Positions 58,183 to 64,000 of a DNA stretch of 64,000 nt are shown piece by piece. This DNA comes from Oasisia sp. SBJ-2009. Lineage: Eukaryota > Annelida > Polychaeta > Sabellida > Siboglinidae. Every line of letters begins with the position of its first letter. Position 1 is the stretch's first letter. Under the pieces are notes generated by a model that was not told the DNA's origin, ran no database searches, and worked only from the letters and a program-made list of their open reading frames with translations. The stretch is taken from NCBI GenBank assembly GCA_964017155.1, contig OZ024860.1, positions 50,369,863-50,433,862 of the forward strand. The letters run 5' to 3'. The translations under genes were made by a program, and so were the position numbers.

Positions 58183-59410
58183 AAAAAACACTCATAAAAT
58201 GCGGAAAGCCTTGAATACAATAGTGACAGTCACGGCCAAGTTTGGACAAGGAACAGGACTTTGAAGTTCTGTCCACTTGTATTTCAAATACACGATTATT
58301 ATCTCCTGCTGATAACGGTGATAAGTCGTACAACAGATGGGTAAGTAGATAAAAAGGACGTCTTATCAGATGTACTTTACAGAGGTTAGGGTCATGAGGA
58401 ACACAAAGGAACTAAACATTTGTTAGAATGTCCATGCTTGACCAATGACAATGATGACTGCTGAGTGGACAATGGTTGCATATGTCCACAGATTCCCAAA
58501 TGTGTCTTATGTGACAAGTCTAACTGTCCAATCTGTCACATCGAGGACTGCTGTCACAGTATTTCACCAAGGCAGACACTGCCTCTCTCTGTCTTGTCAT
58601 CCCAAGCAGCTGTTCTATCCCACAACAAACTCAGTCACTGACTGCAGCCAAGTTCTTGGGATGTCAAGTGTTTCCAGAATCCAGATGTATGTCTTCCCGT
58701 GGCTAAATAAACCCCCACATGGCCTGTGTCAACGGGGTTCTGTGAAAACTGCCTAGGATTCATGCTAATCATGTTCTTATTTCCCACAGAAAGTTCTTAA
58801 TTCGCAGCAAAAGAACCACACAAGATTAGGCAGAATACAGTGCTGTTTATTTGCAAATGATATGCCCCAGGTTTCGGGTGAAGTTAATCTCTGAAAACCA
58901 TGTTTGTTTTATCAACTCTGTGAGTGTCCTGCAGGCAGCAGGTGACTCATTCATGTCAAGCAAAGTGCTTTGTTTTTAATGCTCAAGACAAAGATGACCT
59001 GCAGCAGAATACACAATAACTATTGTACAGTGACTCAGTGGCTCAATCAGTGGACAACACATGACAAAGTGCACAGTTGTTTGACTACAAGAAGTCCGCA
59101 GATTTAGGTTGTTTATGTGGTCAGGAAGGTCCCCTATGGTTTAGGGGGATGGGCCAAAGTGGAACAACAAGTTACCAGCCTTGACAGTGGGGGGGCATTG
59201 TCTCCAAATGAGAAATGTCCTAAGACGGCTGTCATTCTCAGAATTCCTTTTGTACTAATTTATGAGGGCAATACATATCTTGACACCTGCTTATGTGTCC
59301 CAGCATTGTGACAGCCAATCCAGTTATGTGACCTTCATATTCATATCTACCAGATGTTCACATTCTTGTTATAATTATACATTCCCGGTTCTGGAACAGA
59401 CAATGCACTA
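58183..59410. other. No gene seen
   Basis: A plus frame at 58445-58756 (103 codons) has no motif I recognise. Confidence 0.45.
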
Positions 59411-59480
59411 CTTACATCAGATGACAGACGTCAGATGTGTACAACAGATGACAGACGTCAGATGTGTACAACAGATGTTA
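59411..59480. repeat. 27-bp tandem repeat, two and a half copies
   Basis: Unit CAGATGACAGACGTCAGATG plus TGTACAA. Each complete unit holds GACGTC, the core of CRE/ATF sites. Confidence 0.85.
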
Positions 59481-59922
59481 CACATTCTTGCAGAAATGTG
59501 TAAATAAGTACACGGGTGTAATAAGTATCTAAGCCACACACATGGCACCTAGCTATGGCTAGCATTTAGCTATGGCTACCACGTGGCTATTTAGTTATTT
59601 ATTTACATATAGAAAGCATTTATGCTATTGTTGGCCACTGGTTATGGCAGTCATTAAAAGACACTGGTCATAGCAAATGAAAGTGTTTTGTGTCATAACT
59701 CATAACCCTGTACTGTGTCATGTTTGAAATTAATTTAACAAGTTTAGCATTGTGTGTTCTGATGGAGAGGATTTTTATTTGTGAACATCTACCAAATTGG
59801 TGTTTTGTTTTCAAGAAATTCATCAGAAACACAAAAACAGTAAAACATGAAACCAAAACGGATGTTACTTCAAATGGTGCATTTATCTTTTTGTTATCAT
59901 ACATTTATGTAATAATAATAAT
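59481..59922. other. No gene seen
   Basis: Nothing supportable; a ctatggctagcatttagctatggct duplication at about 59550. Confidence 0.5.
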
Positions 59923-60000
59923 ATATATATATATTAATATATATATATATATATACACACACATGCATACATGCATGTATGTGTTCGCATGCATTCCACA
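59923..60000. repeat. (TA)n and (CATG)n microsatellite
   Basis: TA run (to about 59956), then CACACATGCATACATGCATG. Confidence 0.9.
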
Positions 60001-61310
60001 TGCATGTTTACGTATGCGCGTCAGTTTAACCTAGCTGTACTGACTTTGGTGAGTTTTAAATAAGGTTGTAAACAAGAACGCATTACCTAGTTCCGCTTCC
60101 AACCACATCATGAAAAATTACACACCCCATGACAGGATAATATATAGTGTATGTTGGATGACTCACATTTTGTTTATATTCAACAAGTGTTCAGCTATCT
60201 GCACAGACCTGCCAGTCAAACCACCCTCTCTTTACATTACTGGCACACAGCCAAGTGAGTATATTTATAAGTACCTTTCAAGTTTCTTTCAATTATATGT
60301 GATATAGCTATATTGCTATGAACAAATACATTGTTAAACTACAAGAAATTGATTGCAGCATAAGTAAAGTTCAATATATTTCAAAAGGCTTCTACCTGAT
60401 TTTATATTTACTCTCCAATATCATAGAATCAGTTACTTTAGCAGTGATATGTGTATGTACTATCTGTGAACAATCCGTACAAATGTGTGCCGCTATTCTA
60501 GATAATAAATCTTAATGCTGTATCACAAGTGATAACTAGACGTATTTATTCCTAGATGTCTCAAGAACAGGGTCAGTGCACATTCAACCACCAACAGGCT
60601 GTGCATTCTTGTGAAGTACACTGTCAACAACTTATCCAGACGTTGCGTAATTACAATACACAAATTGTTTCTTGTCGGTTCTCTTGCTAGTTGATGAAAA
60701 ACAGTTGTGATTTCATTATAATACCTCTATCTCAAAGGACAGACTTTCTTTATCTCTACGGTTATCACTTACTACAGACAGTTATCATGAAAGAGGTTGT
60801 GCTGGCCTGGATATAGGCCTAGGGAGGGTTCAAGTCTAAACATCTAGGGTTCAACCGTCCACGGACATGGCATCAGTGTATGTACCCAAGGCCAAGACCA
60901 AGTCCCAATCATCAATGACATCATTATCATCATCATGGCAGTGCCAAGTTTGATTCGTTTCAATGTCAAAAATTTCACAATTCACTGTACATTATTTTAA
61001 TACAATATTGAAAACCCTTCCTGGTGATTCTAAATAAATACACAACGACAAACACTTAATCGGCAAACAAAACTGGTGTAGCTAATCTTAATAACATAAT
61101 TATGGCTGCTATAGCCTAGGCATAGCCTATACGCCGCCCGCCGGTATACCGGTCCGAGGCACAGCGTCAGGGCACGCGCGACGCCAACGAGGCTACATTT
61201 CAATCTTATCGATCTACTTGCCTTGAAGGCTTGCCTGAAGTTGGCGGCAAAAGTCGTTGTGGTACACCATGAGTATTGTTATTAATTAACGTCAGTGAAG
61301 CTGTTTTGTG
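60001..61310. other. No gene seen, GC rising at the end
   Basis: AT-rich to about 61120, then CpG-rich (gccgcccgccggtatacc, gcacgcgcgacgcc). Confidence 0.5.
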
Positions 61311-61317
61311 CGCCTAC

Positions 61318-61378
61318 AACTATCATTACACTTCCTCCCCCGGCGCCATTTTGCTGCAATCACGTGACATCGCCGATT
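61318..61378. promoter_or_regulatory. Promoter-like motif cluster in a GC patch
   Basis: Within 45 bases: ACTTCCTC (ETS-like), GGCGCCATTTTG (YY1-like; ATGGCG lies on the minus strand) and ATCACGTGAC (perfect E-box, USF/MITF type). Such clusters are typical of TATA-less promoters, and the YY1 orientation would fit minus-strand transcription, that is, a first exon of the GAP gene. No exon could be shown, so this is weak. Confidence 0.3.
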
Positions 61379-61384
61379 TGTTTC

Positions 61385-62384
61385 AATGTTCCAGGATATT
61401 TCTTTTGCGATACTACTAAGTAATGATTAGACCAAATTACACAATACAACATTTGTTCATTTCATGTTTTGTGGTGAGTTTCTGTGTTTCATTGTTGTCT
61501 ACATGTTGCATTCGTTGCCTTATCGACACATTTACTATTGGCGGGAAACCCAATCAACAGTCTACACCATTTTGTCGTCTGCTACTCAGTCTCAGGAGTC
61601 AGGAATTGCGTCGGTGATGGTGATTATGTCCTACCGCTGGAAGACAGCGGGACTTGTCAGAGATTCGGCTTCTAAATATTATGGTAACGAGGTAAGCGCT
61701 GGATAATAAGAGGATATCTGCAAAGCGAGGCTCAAGTGAAATGCTAAAAGTTCACGTCTACGTCCGGTGATCACATCTCACACACACACAGTCACAGAGC
61801 TGCGGGTGCTTGCGTCTAATTAAAGGCATCTTAACGGCCTTATATCAATCGATCGATACGAACTAGTCTTTAATGGGAAAGCGTATTATAATAATCGCCA
61901 GAAAATAGCAACGGGGTATTTATACTTGCGTCAGTAAATATTTTAATGACCTGGTGGATGTTTGCGGATTGACGTCATTGGTTGGGACTTGAATTCGCCA
62001 CCTTAAACTCGGCTTATTTGTTCCACCATGCTCAAGCCTTAAACGTCGTGTCAAATGTTTTGATGTAATAAGAAAGTATTAATCCTAGGCTAAGACGGTG
62101 ATTTTGTCCACGGATTTCTGTATTATATCACAAACCAATCATGTTTTAGTTATTGTTTTACCATTAAGACCCTGGTATACGTTTTACCAACCGACATGTT
62201 GTTGCGGTGTATTGCATAGAATCGGATGATACATTTACAGTCGACCAGTGCGTTCTCGGTAAATTAACAGCAATTGCTATTAAGCAATATATAGCTTGCA
62301 CTGTGTTAAAACTTGAACACAAGTTGCTACGAAGGCATAGGCCTATATGCCTACCTGTGTACCAATGTTTAAAACCAGCGTGTA

Positions 62385-62385
<1 letters not shown>
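61385..62385. other. No gene seen
   Basis: Short frames at 61423-61706 on the plus strand lack motifs. Confidence 0.45.

Positions 62386-62476
<91 letters not shown>
62386..62476. repeat. (TA)n microsatellite
   Basis: About 45 perfect TA units. Confidence 0.97.
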
Positions 62477-62479
<3 letters not shown>

Positions 62480-64000
62480 AATTATGCAGTCTACTCTCAT
62501 CCAGGAAGTGTGTGCAGTTTGATTGTACTGGGTAAGTGTGGCTTTTATAGGACTATAATTAGTGGGTCCGATTGCATTAGCTGTAGACTGAATGGATGCG
62601 TGAACGTGCTATCTCACGATAGATCCTATCTAGTAAATTAAGTGACACCACTGTCACCCACGCGACATCACCAAAGACCATCGTGGACGTAAATCTATAT
62701 GTTCTGTCCAGCCGCGTCGCTGCTGAGCCACACGGTTCAAAGTGGCGCGACACAAAGCGCTTCCGGTGTAACGGTTTCGTGATGTATTATACGCAACAGG
62801 TGACACTCGGAATCTACAATCGTACCAAACACATAAACGGTGTTGAGTTGTTGATGGTTAGCGTGTGTGCAGCCCGCGGGGACGTCTGTTTGACTGAACA
62901 AAACTGGTTTAATGGCCTGCATTTCTTTTAGATAACGTCGCTGTAATTGTCTGCATGTACACTGTTATATATATATATATCACCGTACCACGATTATTAG
63001 GCCAGGCCCAGGGGTTGCATGCACTTTAAAGTTTAAGTTTGTCTTTATGATTTAGAACTTTACTATTTTACACCACACTAGTTACAATGTAAACTCCGTT
63101 GAAGTACGTATGAATGTTTCTTCTTATTTCAGGAAGTTGTTTTGCGGAACCATACATATAGACGAAGAAACAACGTATAATCCTTTCTTGCACATCATGT
63201 GGCATAAATACTATACAAATGCCATCAGATTGGAGAAAATACCGTGACAGAGGCAAACTACCAGCCTGCGACATCGGCATACTTCCGCGCGTAGCTGCGC
63301 GGGTCGCTGTACGGACCATAATCGGCGGCGGTTATAAAAAGAATTCGACATTTCCGAAGCAAAATGACCGGTTGCCCGTGCTACAATTGTTAGCTTACTA
63401 AAAGTGGTGGCGCGACGGTTGGGCTTTGCAAAGGCGACAACGTGCCTTTCAAATCGAAAATTATTGGTGTCGCAAATTCACACAATGTTGAGTTTACGCA
63501 TTCCTGAGCGATAGTCCCACTTAGTTGAGAGATAATGAGGGGAACTGGGCATAATGAGTGAAGCAATGTGATCAATGTTTCAGATAGGAACAATTTTCTT
63601 CGTGCCGATAGATAATGTGCTACGCCCTGCTTGTATGCGTGACGATGCTATCGTAAAGTTATGAAACACATTTCACCCGAGGCAAGATTGGCCAACCATA
63701 AGCCCATGCGTTCAGTCATTTAACATCATTCTTTTGACCCGAGTTTATAAACAACCGCGGCAAAATTATGCCACCCAAGTGGGAACGATAGAGCACCAGT
63801 ATCTAATTACGAGGATTAACCTAACCGATCTAGATATGCTGCTGGAAAGCACGTAGGCTTATTATGTCGACATCAGCCGATATTCTATTGGGCCTTTGTA
63901 ATGCGCGCGTGTTGCGTTATTACTGTACGTAATATTGCCAGGACTGACGCAAACAAACATTCGCGTTGTCCAACACGATATTGGCTGACTTAAGGCAATA
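62480..64000. other. No gene seen, CpG-richer than average
   Basis: Several CpG-rich patches (62640-62770, 63270-63330) but no recognisable coding exon on either strand. Confidence 0.45.

Noticed and set aside
61423..61706. Small secreted or membrane protein after the promoter-like patch
   Set aside because: Hydrophobic start but no recognisable domain, and three overlapping frames of similar length; cannot be told from chance.

Overview
This is a window of nuclear DNA from an intron-rich animal. The evidence is spliced coding exons with GT/AG borders, AT-rich introns, non-LTR retrotransposon debris, and a very high load of microsatellites and minisatellites. The repeat style (scattered TATAGCGC stem-loop elements, LINE tails ending in CATT repeats) suggests a marine invertebrate, perhaps a lophotrochozoan such as a mollusc. 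I cannot fix the phylum from sequence alone. There are no bacterial-type genes, and I found no rRNA, tRNA or CRISPR.

The only gene I can support is on the minus strand. It is the orthologue of the vertebrate Rho GTPase-activating protein ARHGAP6 (ARHGAP6/ARHGAP36 family). I traced eleven exons between 39697 (most 5' exon seen) and 15312 (stop codon). Their phases fit exactly: 2127 nt, 708 codons plus stop. In order they encode a family-specific N-terminal block, a polybasic segment, a Ser-rich linker that includes a 19-nt microexon, a full RhoGAP domain split over five exons with all three hallmark residues (Arg finger, Lys, Asn), a short post-GAP conserved block, and a 288-residue low-complexity tail ending in a predicted PDZ ligand (ETLV). 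The first coding exon was not found; 24.3 kb upstream of exon 39697 contains no recognisable partner, so the gene either continues outside the window or starts with a divergent exon. A promoter-like GC patch near 61.3 kb is a weak candidate.

Layout: 1-15.3 kb lies downstream of the gene and holds microsatellites, a 44-bp minisatellite, LINE fragments (10.1-10.5 and 12.4-13.2 kb) and a near-perfect 180-bp hairpin at 12.04-12.22 kb. 15.3-39.7 kb is the gene; its introns carry 26-, 16-, 22-, 25- and 15-bp minisatellites. 39.7-64 kb is upstream or first-intron DNA with a 79-copy 42-bp minisatellite (open in three frames for over 1100 codons), 18-, 23-, 31- and 15-bp arrays, a 240-bp tandem duplication and simple repeats.

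The most notable pattern is that repeats press directly on the 3' splice sites of this gene. A 56-copy minisatellite starts within a few bases of one acceptor, a dispersed element supplies the pyrimidine tract of another, and a third acceptor has been duplicated in tandem with the start of its exon, leaving a decoy that would lead to an in-frame stop.
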